Part shown: positions 42,801-51,628 of the stretch, piece after piece
How the letters are laid out: every line of letters begins with the position of its first letter
Numbering within the stretch: the first letter of the stretch is position 1
NCBI GenBank assembly: GCA_033763695.1
Contig: JANRKB010000043.1
Coordinates: 62,001 to 126,000 of the forward strand
Direction of reading: 5' to 3'
DNA: 64,000 nt
Origin: JANRKB01 sp033763695
Lineage (GTDB): Bacteria > Planctomycetota > Phycisphaerae > Phycisphaerales > UBA1924
Notes under the pieces: model-generated
The model's database searches: none
What the model was told of the DNA's origin: nothing
What the model saw: the letters and a program-made list of their open reading frames with translations, nothing else
Made by a program: the position numbers and the translations under genes

Positions 42801-44798
42801 TCACCGCCTCCCGCTCTCCATCTCGCCGCGCTCGCCGCTGCGGAGCCAGGCTTCGAGGTAGGCGCGATCGGACGCGTCGGCGGTCCCGTTGCCATCGACA
42901 TCGATCGGGGTGCCGTGCAGCCAGTGCAGGTCGTTGATGTCGGTCGTGCCGTCGCCGTTCAGGTCCATGCTCTGTCGAGTCGGCGGCTGGCTTGCGCTCA
43001 GCACATCGATCTCGGCGCAGGTGACGAACGCGCCCGTGCCGCCGCCGGGGCCGACGAGGCGCACGCCCGTGACGGCGGCCGGCGCGCCGAGGGTGAAGTC
43101 GAGAATCTGGAACGGCCGCGATGCGTCGAGGGCTTCGCTCCACGTGCCGGCGGGCGTGATCCAACTGCCGCCGACACGGACTTGCACCGCGACGCTTGTG
43201 AACCACCCGCCGTTGGCATTCGCATCAGCAAAGTGGTTGCCCTCCACAAATCGTATCGTGTGGGCGGCGACGGCGCGGTCATAGGTCACGCTGAGCGTGA
43301 TGGGGCTCGGTGTGCCTTGGCTGGAGTAGAACGGCGTCAACGAGTCGGGCACTTCTGTGCCGCGCCCGTCGAGCTCGGTGTTGTTGGAGAATGCGTTTGG
43401 CCCGCCCGAGCCATAGCCGCCCGGCGGCGCACCAAAGTTCGCGCTCGCGGTGACCACGCCGCCGAGGTCGCGCACCTGGCGATTCGCGCTGCGGAGCGCG
43501 AGTTGCCACGAGGGGTTGAACGCCAGCGGCACGCCGCCGACAGGCCGCGGCAAGGCCCAGCGTCGGGCGTCGGCGTCCACCTTGCCGCCGGATTCGACGA
43601 TCGCCTGTTCCACCCGCGGCAGCATCCGCTCGGCCATCATCGTGAACGTGTCGTCGGCGTCGGGATCGGCGGGCAAATAGTCGGGCAGGTTGTCGCGTGT
43701 GCGCGCAGCCCAGTAGCGATCGGAGATGGTCTGCCCGGGGAACGCGTCGCGCACGGCCTGCGTGCCGCGCATCAGGCCGTAGAGCCCGCCGAGCGTGGCG
43801 GTGGCGTTGTCGCTGTCCCAGCCCCAGAGCGTGCCGATCTGGATCATGCGTTTGAGGTCGCACTGGCCGTAGAGGAGCGCGGCGACGCCGCCCGCGAAGT
43901 TGACGGTGGACTCGTACCAGTTGCGATACACGAAGCCGTTGGCGGCGGCGTTGAGTTGATAGCGGGCGTAGACCTTGTCGCGCGTGGACTCCCAATCGTT
44001 GATGTCGGGGTTGGCGAGAAAGTCCGCCAGGACCAGATCACACGCATCGGCGGTCTTGGACGAATCGGGGATGAACTTGCGCGCCTCGCGCACGAGCCAC
44101 AGGGCCTGATCGCGCCCGCTCAGCGCCGGGTCCACCTGTGTCGCCAACGCATACAGCACGACGAAGAACTGGGCGGCGTGAGTCGCGTACCCGTTCGAGG
44201 TCGTCGCGATCGCCAGTTCGCCGCGTGCCAGCGCCTCTTCGGGCATGCCGGGACACAACGCGCCATAGATCTCCGTCGTCAACTGCGCGTCGATTCGCAG
44301 CGCGTCGGGGTTGGCGCTGATGTAGCCCGTCGCCGGCGGCACCACGCCGCGATCCATCAGCGCGCGGGCCTTCTGATTCGAGACCCAGATGAAGCGGTTG
44401 ATGTGGGCCTGCCAGCCGGCCGCGATCTGTGTCGCCGAGAGCTTCGACGTCGCGTGCTGGTTCCACAGGTGCAGGTAGACGTACTCGATATCGGTGTCGT
44501 CGTCGGCGCCCCACGGGTCTTGAAACACATAGGTGATCTGCGAGCCGCCGCTGCCGCTGCCCCAATCGGCGTCTGTGTAGAACGGCGGGCCCTGCTTGCG
44601 GCCTTCGGTGCGCAGCCCCGTCCAGTTGGCGATCGACTGGGCCATCCACATCGCGCGGAGGCGATCGGCGTAGGCGTCGCGGTCAAGAACGCGCCGGGTC
44701 GGGGCGGCGTTGGCGTCAGTGCTGAACCCCAGCACCCCCGCCGCGCACGCGAGCACCCCCGCCACAACACATTTGCTTGTTTTCGTAGGCCGCGTCAT
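42801..44798 (-). CDS. Secreted ADP-ribosylglycohydrolase-like protein with dockerin-like tail
   Basis: A 665-residue exported protein. The signal peptide ends at ANA-AP (residue 32). Residues 38-400 have the pattern of the ADP-ribosylglycohydrolase fold: the entry helix YADRLRAMWMAQSIANWTG, the acidic metal site DDDTDIEY, and the second site GWDSDNATATLGGLYGLMRG. A discoidin-like beta domain covers about residues 480-610 and two Ca-binding loops close the protein (DLNGDGTTDIND and DVDGNGTADASD). Known relatives remove ADP-ribose from proteins inside cells, so an exported member probably acts on another substrate. Start supported by GAGG 9 nt upstream. Confidence 0.85.
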   Translation of the reverse strand: MTRPTKTSKCVVAGVLACAAGVLGFSTDANAAPTRRVLDRDAYADRLRAMWMAQSIANWTGLRTEGRKQGPPFYTDADWGSGSGGSQITYVFQDPWGADDDTDIEYVYLHLWNQHATSKLSATQIAAGWQAHINRFIWVSNQKARALMDRGVVPPATGYISANPDALRIDAQLTTEIYGALCPGMPEEALARGELAIATTSNGYATHAAQFFVVLYALATQVDPALSGRDQALWLVREARKFIPDSSKTADACDLVLADFLANPDINDWESTRDKVYARYQLNAAANGFVYRNWYESTVNFAGGVAALLYGQCDLKRMIQIGTLWGWDSDNATATLGGLYGLMRGTQAVRDAFPGQTISDRYWAARTRDNLPDYLPADPDADDTFTMMAERMLPRVEQAIVESGGKVDADARRWALPRPVGGVPLAFNPSWQLALRSANRQVRDLGGVVTASANFGAPPGGYGSGGPNAFSNNTELDGRGTEVPDSLTPFYSSQGTPSPITLSVTYDRAVAAHTIRFVEGNHFADANANGGWFTSVAVQVRVGGSWITPAGTWSEALDASRPFQILDFTLGAPAAVTGVRLVGPGGGTGAFVTCAEIDVLSASQPPTRQSMDLNGDGTTDINDLHWLHGTPIDVDGNGTADASDRAYLEAWLRSGERGEMESGRR

Positions 44799-44848
44799 GT
44801 TGCTGGTCCTCGTGGCGAAGACGAAACGTCGATGCCGCCAACATCGTC

Positions 44849-44854
44849 ATTGTA
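44849..44854 (-). promoter_or_regulatory. -10 box (TACAAT) for the secreted ARH-like gene
   Basis: TACAAT on the minus strand, about 50 nt before the ATG at 44798, with CTTTCG 17 bp further upstream as a poor -35. The transcript would have a leader of about 44 nt that includes the Shine-Dalgarno. Confidence 0.5.
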
Positions 44855-44951
44855 GGAGAAGAGGGGTGAGCCGAAAGCAAAATGTGACACGATCACAAGA
44901 CGTCCTGCGAGGACGATCGCGTAGGCGAGCCGCCAAGTCATTCCCGCACAC

Positions 44952-44979
44952 GATCACCTTCGAAAGACCGGAGGTGATC
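44952..44979. other. Inverted repeat downstream of the membrane-protein gene
   Basis: GATCACCT (44952-44959) and AGGTGATC (44972-44979) around a 12-nt loop, 44 nt after the stop at 45023 in minus orientation. No T-run follows on that strand, so it is at most a weak 3'-end structure. Confidence 0.35.
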
Positions 44980-45022
44980 TTGCTACGCCAAAACTCATAA
45001 CAGCGCAAACTCGCAGTCTTGG

Positions 45023-45856
45023 TCACTCCCGCTTTTGCCCGCTTTCCCCCTTCACCGTCAGCCGCACCGGATGTCCGAACCACTCTCTTCTGCCGCTGGC
45101 GTACTTCTCTTCGACGACCTTGACGACATCTTCCATGGTGCCATCAGCGTTCACCCAGCCGCCGTCGATGTCGGGGAAGTCGACCTTGCAGTTCTCGCAC
45201 TTCTTGCCGTCGTAGAAGCGGATGGGGCACCAGAAGCTCTCGACGTTGCGGAGCATCTCGCCGCCGAGCGAGTAGACGCCGGTCATCCAGTCGCAGTAGA
45301 GGCACCAGATGAGGTCGTGGCCGACCAGGCCGTCGAACTTGTGGCGGCTCACCATCACCCATTCGCTGTGCTTGTACTTGGGGAAGTTGAGGATCACGCG
45401 CAGCAAGGGATAGGCAAAGACCTGCGCGAAACGGATCATCCAGAACGCCGGCAGCGCGGGCAGCGTGGCCCACAGCGCGAGGTGATTCGGCGCACGCCCC
45501 ACGATCTTGTTCAGCGACTTGACGATCCGCGGCCCCTTCCGCGCACGCGGGTGCATGAGTTCATGCCCCGTCGTCCACAGCGCGAGCACCACGGCCTGTG
45601 CGCCGATCGATGCCGCCACGCCCAGCCACCCGGCGAAGTACGCCCCCACCACCCACGGCACCCACGTGAGCAGCGCGACGAAAAGGTCAAGCATCGGGGC
45701 CCGCGCGACCGCCGCCGCGAGCCACGCCGAGCCAAGCCGCGGCATGAGCGTGAGAAGCACGGCCAACCCGCCGTGGCCGACGATGATCCAACACAAGACC
45801 TGTAGCGCGATATGCAAGCGAAGACTCCCGGGCGGCGAGCAACGCCCGCGGCACAC
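45023..45856 (-). CDS. Uncharacterised membrane protein with two CxxC pairs
   Basis: About 277 residues. Three or four hydrophobic segments fill the first 110 residues, with ALWTTGHELMHPRARKGPRI forming a His-containing loop (HELMH). A soluble C-terminal part follows with WCLYCDWMTGVYSLGGEMLR and, 35 residues later, KKCENCKVDFPD; the two CxxC pairs could hold a zinc ion. I recall no named family. The frame extends to a GTG at 45874, but I favour the GTG at 45856 because TAGACT lies 5 nt upstream of it and inside the longer version. The start remains uncertain. It is divergent from yidC. Confidence 0.68.
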   Translation of the reverse strand: MCRGRCSPPGSLRLHIALQVLCWIIVGHGGLAVLLTLMPRLGSAWLAAAVARAPMLDLFVALLTWVPWVVGAYFAGWLGVAASIGAQAVVLALWTTGHELMHPRARKGPRIVKSLNKIVGRAPNHLALWATLPALPAFWMIRFAQVFAYPLLRVILNFPKYKHSEWVMVSRHKFDGLVGHDLIWCLYCDWMTGVYSLGGEMLRNVESFWCPIRFYDGKKCENCKVDFPDIDGGWVNADGTMEDVVKVVEEKYASGRREWFGHPVRLTVKGESGQKRE

Positions 45857-45861
45857 GGGGC

Positions 45862-45867
45862 AGTCTA
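45862..45867 (-). promoter_or_regulatory. -10-like box (TAGACT) 5 nt before GTG 45856
   Basis: TAGACT, GCCCC, GTG on the minus strand. The same hexamer precedes the gene at 12714. Confidence 0.35.
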
Positions 45868-46013
45868 TCGACACGCGACCTTCGCCCCTCCAAGCCCGGC
45901 GTGGGCCATGCGTCTCCCCCCACGCCTTCCTATCCTTCGCCCTTGCGGCCGCCCCCCGCTGTGGCGGGCGGGCGCGCTGCGCATTCGATCCCGGTCAGGA
46001 ACCTCTCGCACCC

Positions 46014-48227
46014 ATGCCTCAACCCAAGAACACGCTGCTGCGCGCTCTCATCCCTCTGCTGGTCGTCCTCGGCGGACTTGGCGTCGCCTACGCCGTGTTC
46101 GTCAACGCGGGGCGCGGCGTGCAACAGCAGCAGGCCGCCAGCGCGACCACGCCCGCAGGCACCTCCGCCAGCACGCCCGGCGAAACGCCGACGAGCACGC
46201 CCAACACCGCGACCGCGACCACGCCAAACACCAATCCGGCTGCCAACGCCGCAGCACAGCCCACGCCACAACCCGCTGCCGTGCCCAGCAGCCTGCCGCC
46301 GATCGCGGGCCTGCGTGCCGTGCCCCAGCCGGGCGGCTTTGTCAGTTCACCGATCGGTTCGCTGGACGACAAGAGCGACCTTCTGCTGTATGTGGAGTTC
46401 TCCGAGGTCGGTGCGGGCATCCGCCGCGTGCAACTGACGCGCGAGTACGAGACGATCAAGCGCGACGAGCATGTGACCGTGCAGCGCGAGGTAGAGGTGC
46501 CGGGAGCGTCGGGCGGGCTCTTGAAGCTCACGCCGTTCGCGCTCCAGGGCATCGAGATCAACGGCACGTTTGTCAACCTCACCATCGACGCAAGCGGTGC
46601 GCCGCTCTGGCGTGCGCTCCCCGACGGCCCGGGCCAGTTCGAGGCGCTGATCGTCGATGCGAACGACGCGCCCGTTGCCAAGGTGCTGCGCCGCTACGCC
46701 GTCGCCCCGGGCACGCACCAGATCACGCTGCACCAGAGCATTGCGAACCTCACCGCCGCCCCGATCAACGTGAAGTGGTGGCAGGTCGGCGCGTCCGACC
46801 TGACCGACGACTCGCACGGCTACGGCGGCGACAAGCGTCGCCTGCACTTTGGCTATCTGCTCCCGCCCGCCAGCGATCCGGGCCAGCAGTTCGTCATGTC
46901 CAGCGGCCATGTCATCCCGCGCGCCACCGTCGTCGCCCGCGGCGCAACGCTGCCCGCCGAGGCTCGCCAGTGGCCCAACGAAACCAGCATCAAGAACGGC
47001 GAGAGCCTCGTCTGGACGGGCTTCACCAACCGGTACTACGGCGCGGCATCCTTCCCCCTCGCCGACATCAACCTCGCGCCGATGCGCAAGCAGTTTGATC
47101 AGGTCGCCGTCGTCGATCGCATCGTGCTCGATCAGGGGATGATCGCCGACAAGCAAGTCGAGTCGATCGCGCTGCGTCTCTCCAGCCCTGTCACCCCCGT
47201 CGCTCCCGGCGGCATTCTTGATTTCAGCCAGGGCATTCTCGCCGGTCCCATGAGCAAGCCCGCCATCGCCAAGGAGCCGCTGCTCAAGGCGCTGGGGCTC
47301 GATGGCATGGTCGTCTACAACTTCGGCGGGCCGTGCGCGTTCTGCACGTTCGAAACGCTCACGGGCCTCCTCTCGGGCCTCTTGCTCTTCCTGCACAACA
47401 GCGTTGTGTTTGACTGGGCGCTCGCGGTGATCATGCTCGTGGTCATAGTCCGCACCTGTCTGCACCCCGTCACCAAGTGGTCGCAGATCCGCATGACCCG
47501 CTTCGGCAAGCAGATGCAGGGCCTCGCGCCCAAGCAGGCAAAGCTGAAGGAGAAGTATGGCAGCGACCCCAAGCGCATGCAGCAGGAGATGGCGAACCTG
47601 TGGCGCGAAGAGGGTGTCAGCCCCACCGGCGCGCTCGGTTGCATCCCGATGTTCCTGCAGATGCCGATCTGGATCGCGCTCTACGCCACCCTCTTCTTCT
47701 CCGTCGAGATGCGCCACGAGTCGGCCTTCTTCGGCGTGTTCCAGAAGCTGGGCCTGACGACGTTCCTCGCCGACCTGGCTGAGCCCGACCGCCTGTGGGT
47801 CTTCAGCGAAGCAGGCGTGCATGTGCCCGTGCTCAGCAGCCTGATGGGCCCGATTCACTCGCTCAACGTGCTGCCGCTGTTGCTCGGCGTGGTCTTCTTC
47901 ATCCAGCAGAAGTACCTCTCGCCGCCGACGGCCAACCTCACGCCCGAGCAGGAAACGCAGCAGAAGATGATGAAGTGGATGAGCGTGATCATGTTCCCGC
48001 TCTTCATGTACAACGCCCCCGCGGCACTCTCGATCTACTTCACCGCCAACTCGACGCTGGGCATCCTCGAGAGCCGCTACATCCGCTCGCACATCGACAA
48101 GTACGACCTGGCCGCCAAGCAGAAGGAGACGAAGCCCGGCTTCTTCGCACGCATGCAGCAGATGGCCGAGCAGCAGCGACTGGCCGCCGAGAAGGCCCAG
48201 CGCGAGTCGATCAAGAAGAAGCGCTGA
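46014..48227 (+). CDS. yidC: Membrane protein insertase YidC
   Basis: A 737-residue insertase that places proteins into the inner membrane, alone or with SecYEG. It has an N-terminal span (residues 8-27), a Thr/Ala/Pro-rich linker of about 60 residues, the large periplasmic beta domain of Gram-negative YidC, then the conserved core from about residue 460: VFDWALAVIMLVVIVRTCLH, the cytoplasmic hairpin with GLAPKQAKLKEKYGSDPKRM, and GCIPMFLQMPIWIALYATLF. The C-terminal tail is Lys/Gln/Glu-rich, as expected for ribosome contact. It is longer than E. coli YidC because of the linker. The start gives MPQPKNTLLRALI; the frame upstream is not homologous. No good Shine-Dalgarno. Confidence 0.96.
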   Translation: MPQPKNTLLRALIPLLVVLGGLGVAYAVFVNAGRGVQQQQAASATTPAGTSASTPGETPTSTPNTATATTPNTNPAANAAAQPTPQPAAVPSSLPPIAGLRAVPQPGGFVSSPIGSLDDKSDLLLYVEFSEVGAGIRRVQLTREYETIKRDEHVTVQREVEVPGASGGLLKLTPFALQGIEINGTFVNLTIDASGAPLWRALPDGPGQFEALIVDANDAPVAKVLRRYAVAPGTHQITLHQSIANLTAAPINVKWWQVGASDLTDDSHGYGGDKRRLHFGYLLPPASDPGQQFVMSSGHVIPRATVVARGATLPAEARQWPNETSIKNGESLVWTGFTNRYYGAASFPLADINLAPMRKQFDQVAVVDRIVLDQGMIADKQVESIALRLSSPVTPVAPGGILDFSQGILAGPMSKPAIAKEPLLKALGLDGMVVYNFGGPCAFCTFETLTGLLSGLLLFLHNSVVFDWALAVIMLVVIVRTCLHPVTKWSQIRMTRFGKQMQGLAPKQAKLKEKYGSDPKRMQQEMANLWREEGVSPTGALGCIPMFLQMPIWIALYATLFFSVEMRHESAFFGVFQKLGLTTFLADLAEPDRLWVFSEAGVHVPVLSSLMGPIHSLNVLPLLLGVVFFIQQKYLSPPTANLTPEQETQQKMMKWMSVIMFPLFMYNAPAALSIYFTANSTLGILESRYIRSHIDKYDLAAKQKETKPGFFARMQQMAEQQRLAAEKAQRESIKKKR

Positions 48228-48245
48228 TCACGCCGCGCGGCCGGC

Positions 48246-49574
48246 TCACGTCGGTCGGCTGCGCGCGAAACCGATCACGCCGACGACGAAGCCGACCACA
48301 CCGAAGCCGACCAGTGCGACACAGGGCACCAGCATGTCCTGCATGCTGAACTGCCGCCACAGCCCGCCCTCAAAGGCGATCAACGCCCACTTGAACGGAC
48401 TGACGCCGCTGATCCGCTGAATCGACTCGGGCAGCACAAACAACGGAATCGTGCCGCCCCCGATCATCGCGAGGATGATGACGATCGCGCGGCCGATGCC
48501 GCCCGCGCCGGCCTCGCTGCGGCTCAGCCCCGCCAGAGCCATCATGATGCCGACGAAGCCGAGCGATGAGAAGACGATCGCGACGAGCATCACCAGCCAC
48601 GAACTGACCACCACGCCGAAGACGACGATCGACATCGCCAGCAGCAGCGCCTGCACGGACACGCACGCGATGAAGCAGCCCAGCGCCTTGCCGACGATGA
48701 TCGAGCCGCGGCTGACGGGCGCTGTGCTCAGCCGCAGCAGTGTGCCACGCTGACGCTCGCTGGCGAGCGCGGTACCGAACGCCGCGACGCAGCCCATCAG
48801 CCCCCACACCACGCCCTGCGGAAACGTGAACTCATAACTTTTGCGCGGCATACCGCCGCCGCTGCGATCCACCGACGTGGTCGTGAACTCCAGCGGCTTG
48901 AACTCAAAGCCCTTCGCCGCCTTCGTCGCGCCCCCGTCCGCTGCGTCGGCTTCGCGCTTCTTCTTCCGAGCGTCGAGGTCTTTGCTGAACACATCCAAGC
49001 TGTCAAACAATCCACCAAAGACGCGTCGATCGTCCGCGCTCGTCGACTCTGCGAGCGAAGCGCGGCCTTTGGCAATCAGATCCGTGAACGTCGCGGGATC
49101 AGTGAAGCCGGCGAAAATCCGCTTGAATGCCAGCTCGCTGAGCCGCCCAGTGAGCAGCCCCGCCTCCGACGTCCGCGTCGGATCGGTAAGCATCTCGAGC
49201 TTGGTCGATTCACCCGTCATGAGCCTCGCGCCCGCTTCGCCGAAGCCCTTGGGGACGATGACGCATGCGACGGCCTTTCCGCCGCGGACCGCCTGCTCAC
49301 CCCTCGCACGATCGTCCGTGGTCGTGACGTTCACGCCGTCGCTCGCGACAAAGTCTGCAACGAACGCGCGGCTGACCTCCGACTGATCCTGATCAATGAC
49401 AACAACGGGCATCTTCCCGCGCGGGCCGTCGCCGCCAAAGACCATGCCGAAGAAGATCGCGAGCAGCGCGGGGAAAATGAACGTGAAGAACATCGCGCCG
49501 CGATCGCGCACGAGCAAGCGCAGATCGTTGTGAGCCATCGCCAGCACCGGCCTGATCGGCGAGTGATTTGTCAA
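48246..49574 (-). CDS. ABC-2 type transporter permease
   Basis: A 442-residue ABC-2 permease with an N-terminal span (MFFTFIFPALLAIFFGMVFG), a large extracytoplasmic loop of about 200 residues with a Lys/Ala/Asp-rich insert, then five spans. The segment ERQRGTLLRLSTAPVSRG is the conserved coupling element of the YhbH/DrrB-like group. The start is a TTG that overlaps the ATPase stop (TTGA); an ATG 12 codons later (49538) is possible. With the ATPase it forms an exporter of unknown substrate. Confidence 0.9.
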   Translation of the reverse strand: MTNHSPIRPVLAMAHNDLRLLVRDRGAMFFTFIFPALLAIFFGMVFGGDGPRGKMPVVVIDQDQSEVSRAFVADFVASDGVNVTTTDDRARGEQAVRGGKAVACVIVPKGFGEAGARLMTGESTKLEMLTDPTRTSEAGLLTGRLSELAFKRIFAGFTDPATFTDLIAKGRASLAESTSADDRRVFGGLFDSLDVFSKDLDARKKKREADAADGGATKAAKGFEFKPLEFTTTSVDRSGGGMPRKSYEFTFPQGVVWGLMGCVAAFGTALASERQRGTLLRLSTAPVSRGSIIVGKALGCFIACVSVQALLLAMSIVVFGVVVSSWLVMLVAIVFSSLGFVGIMMALAGLSRSEAGAGGIGRAIVIILAMIGGGTIPLFVLPESIQRISGVSPFKWALIAFEGGLWRQFSMQDMLVPCVALVGFGVVGFVVGVIGFARSRPT

Positions 49575-50416
49575 TCGCGCAGCCTCCGGCCCGTCAGGCC
49601 CAAGAAGACGCCTTCAAGATCAGGGCGATCGATCCGCACGCTCGTGACGTCGCCCGCGCTGAGCACGCCCTGCAGCACGTTCACGGGCTCGCGCGTGCGC
49701 ACAAGCTCTTCAGCGTCGCCGCGATGAATCGCGACCACACTGTCGCCGCCGTGCGCCCGGATGAGTTCCTCGACGCTGCCCATCGCGAGGATGCGTCCCT
49801 TGTCGATGATGGCGACGCGATCGCAGAGTTTCTGCGCCTCTTCCATGTAGTGCGTGGTGTAGAGCACGGTCTTGCCCGCGTCTGACATCCGCCGCACCAT
49901 CTCAAGGATGTTGTTGCGTGACTGCGGATCAACCCCCGCCGTCGGCTCATCGAGCAGCACCAGCGGCGGATCATGCACGATCGCCGCCGCCAGATTCAGC
50001 CGTCGCTTCATCCCGCCCGAATACGTCCCAGCGCGATCGCGGCGCCGATCACTCAGCCCCACCTGTTCAAGCGCGGCGTCCACCCGCGTCCGCAGCGTTG
50101 CACCCGCCAGCCCCTGCATGCGCCCAAAGAACCGCAGGTTCTCCTCGCCCGACAGTTCGTCATACAGCGCGAGCGCCTGCGGCGCAACGCCGATCATCGC
50201 GCGCACGCGCGGCTCGCTCGGGCTGCCCGCGCCGGCGATCTCCACCCGTCCCGAGTCGGGCGTGAGCAATCCAATCGCCATGCTGATCGTCGTCGACTTT
50301 CCCGCGCCGTTGGGCCCCAGCAGCCCGAACACCTCGCCGGGCTGCAGCGTGAACGACACACCATCGACCGCGACCAGCGGGCCAAACGATTTGCGCAGTT
50401 CATGGACGTGGAGCAT
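49571..50416 (-). CDS. ABC transporter ATP-binding protein
   Basis: A 281-residue ATPase of the ABC-2 exporter group: Walker A GPNGAGKST at residues 34-42, signature YSGGMKRRL, Walker B LVLLDEPTAGVD, and the switch His in LYTTHYMEEAQ. The C-terminal part with VRIDRPDLEGVFLGLTGR is the domain common to CcmA/DrrA-type ATPases. The ATG at 50416 overlaps the bactofilin-like stop by one base; a GTG three bases earlier is also possible. It is co-directional with, and overlaps, both neighbours. Confidence 0.94.
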   Translation of the reverse strand: MLHVHELRKSFGPLVAVDGVSFTLQPGEVFGLLGPNGAGKSTTISMAIGLLTPDSGRVEIAGAGSPSEPRVRAMIGVAPQALALYDELSGEENLRFFGRMQGLAGATLRTRVDAALEQVGLSDRRRDRAGTYSGGMKRRLNLAAAIVHDPPLVLLDEPTAGVDPQSRNNILEMVRRMSDAGKTVLYTTHYMEEAQKLCDRVAIIDKGRILAMGSVEELIRAHGGDSVVAIHRGDAEELVRTREPVNVLQGVLSAGDVTSVRIDRPDLEGVFLGLTGRRLRD

Positions 50417-50877
50417 CACTGTTCCGATGAGCCGTGGGCGCTCGTGGCGTCGGTTGCCTCGGCCTCGACGGGCGGCCCGGCATTGATTCGGAAGAACCCG
50501 CCGTCGATGACGGCACCCGGCTCAACCACCAGCGTGGGCGCTTCGCAGTCGCCGCTCCAGCGGGCCTTGCGCCCGATCACGACATGCCCCGCGGTGCGCA
50601 CGTTGCCGCGCAGTTCGCCCAGCACTTCGACCGCTTCACCGCCGAAGATATCGCTGGCCGCGAGCTGACTCTTCTTCTCGACGAACACAATGCCGCAGGT
50701 CTCGACGCGCCGCGACTGGTGCTGGCCCTTGACCACGATGTCCGAGAGCACGAGTCGCTTGCAGCACGAAGGGCAAGTTGCGTTGATCGCCTTGATGGGG
50801 GCGGCGAACGACCTGCCGCAGTGATAACACGCGGTAAGCCGAGTCGGAACACTGACCTGTGGAGGCGTGTATCGCAT
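50416..50877 (-). CDS. Zinc-ribbon bactofilin-like protein
   Basis: A 153-residue protein. Residues 14-45 carry a zinc ribbon (TACYHCGRSF...CPSCCKRLVL) and the rest is a short beta-helix resembling bactofilin, VEVLGELRGNVRTAGHVVIG followed by further turns ending VVEPGAVIDGGFFRI. Bactofilins polymerise into cytoskeletal filaments that shape the envelope. Here the helix has fewer turns than the neighbour at 50921, and the added ribbon is unusual. It overlaps the ABC ATPase downstream. Confidence 0.82.
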   Translation of the reverse strand: MRYTPPQVSVPTRLTACYHCGRSFAAPIKAINATCPSCCKRLVLSDIVVKGQHQSRRVETCGIVFVEKKSQLAASDIFGGEAVEVLGELRGNVRTAGHVVIGRKARWSGDCEAPTLVVEPGAVIDGGFFRINAGPPVEAEATDATSAHGSSEQ

Positions 50878-50920
50878 GACGCCCGCGGCTCCGCCGTGGT
50901 TTCGTCGATCCAGCCGTCAG

Positions 50921-51469
50921 TTACGCCGAGAGCCAGCCGCTGCCGGGCGCGGGAGGCATTCCATTTCCAACGCCACTTCCCAAAACAGCTCCCGCGCCGA
51001 TCGTCTGCAGCGTCGGCATCGGGGGAATGTTCAGAGCCGGCATCGTGCCCTTGGGGGCCGCGGGCTTGATCGCCTGTGCCGCCGCCGGCTTGGTCTCGAT
51101 CGTCGCAATCTCGCGCTCTTCGCCGGCAAGCTTGGCGACCGCCTCAGCACCGACGCGGCAGTGGCCGATGAACGACGCGCCCTCGGCGACCAGCAGCGAC
51201 GCCGCGGTCACATCGCCGATCACGCGCGCCTTGGCGGTCAGTTGCAGCTTGTTGCGGGCGATGATGTCACCCTCAACCGTACCTTCGACGATGATCGTCG
51301 CGGCCTCGACATCGCCCTTGATCAGGCCGCCCTCGGCGATGGTCACCTCACCGCCGGCGCGGATCAGGCCTTCCAGCAGACCCAGCACCTTCAGCGACGA
51401 GTCGAACGACAGTTCACCCTTGAACTTCGCGTCCCGCCCGATGACCGTGACCTGCTGCATGTCCGCCAT
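50921..51469 (-). CDS. Bactofilin (polymer-forming cytoskeletal protein)
   Basis: A 182-residue bactofilin. The beta-helix is visible as repeats of about 17 residues: LGLLEGLIRAGGEVTIAEGG, LIKGDVEAATIIVEGTVEGD, IIARNKLQLTAKARVIGDV and so on. A Pro/Ala-rich C-terminal tail follows. Bactofilins form non-nucleotide filaments for shape, stalk or cell-wall placement. The start at 51469 has GGAG 8 nt upstream; a longer frame exists but is Arg-rich and not conserved. The zinc-ribbon bactofilin-like gene follows 43 bp later, so the two may interact. Confidence 0.93.
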   Translation of the reverse strand: MADMQQVTVIGRDAKFKGELSFDSSLKVLGLLEGLIRAGGEVTIAEGGLIKGDVEAATIIVEGTVEGDIIARNKLQLTAKARVIGDVTAASLLVAEGASFIGHCRVGAEAVAKLAGEEREIATIETKPAAAQAIKPAAPKGTMPALNIPPMPTLQTIGAGAVLGSGVGNGMPPAPGSGWLSA

Positions 51470-51628
51470 GACTGTCTCCGTTCGTCCTTGATCCCGTCGC
51501 GGCACGCCGTCCGGGCGCACCGATCGCCAGTGAGAGATCGGCGGATCATCCCGCGCGGCGTGAAAAGCCGCAAGTCCGCGACCGCCTCAGGGGTTCGCCA
51601 CCACATCGACGGGCACCTCCGCCCGCCG

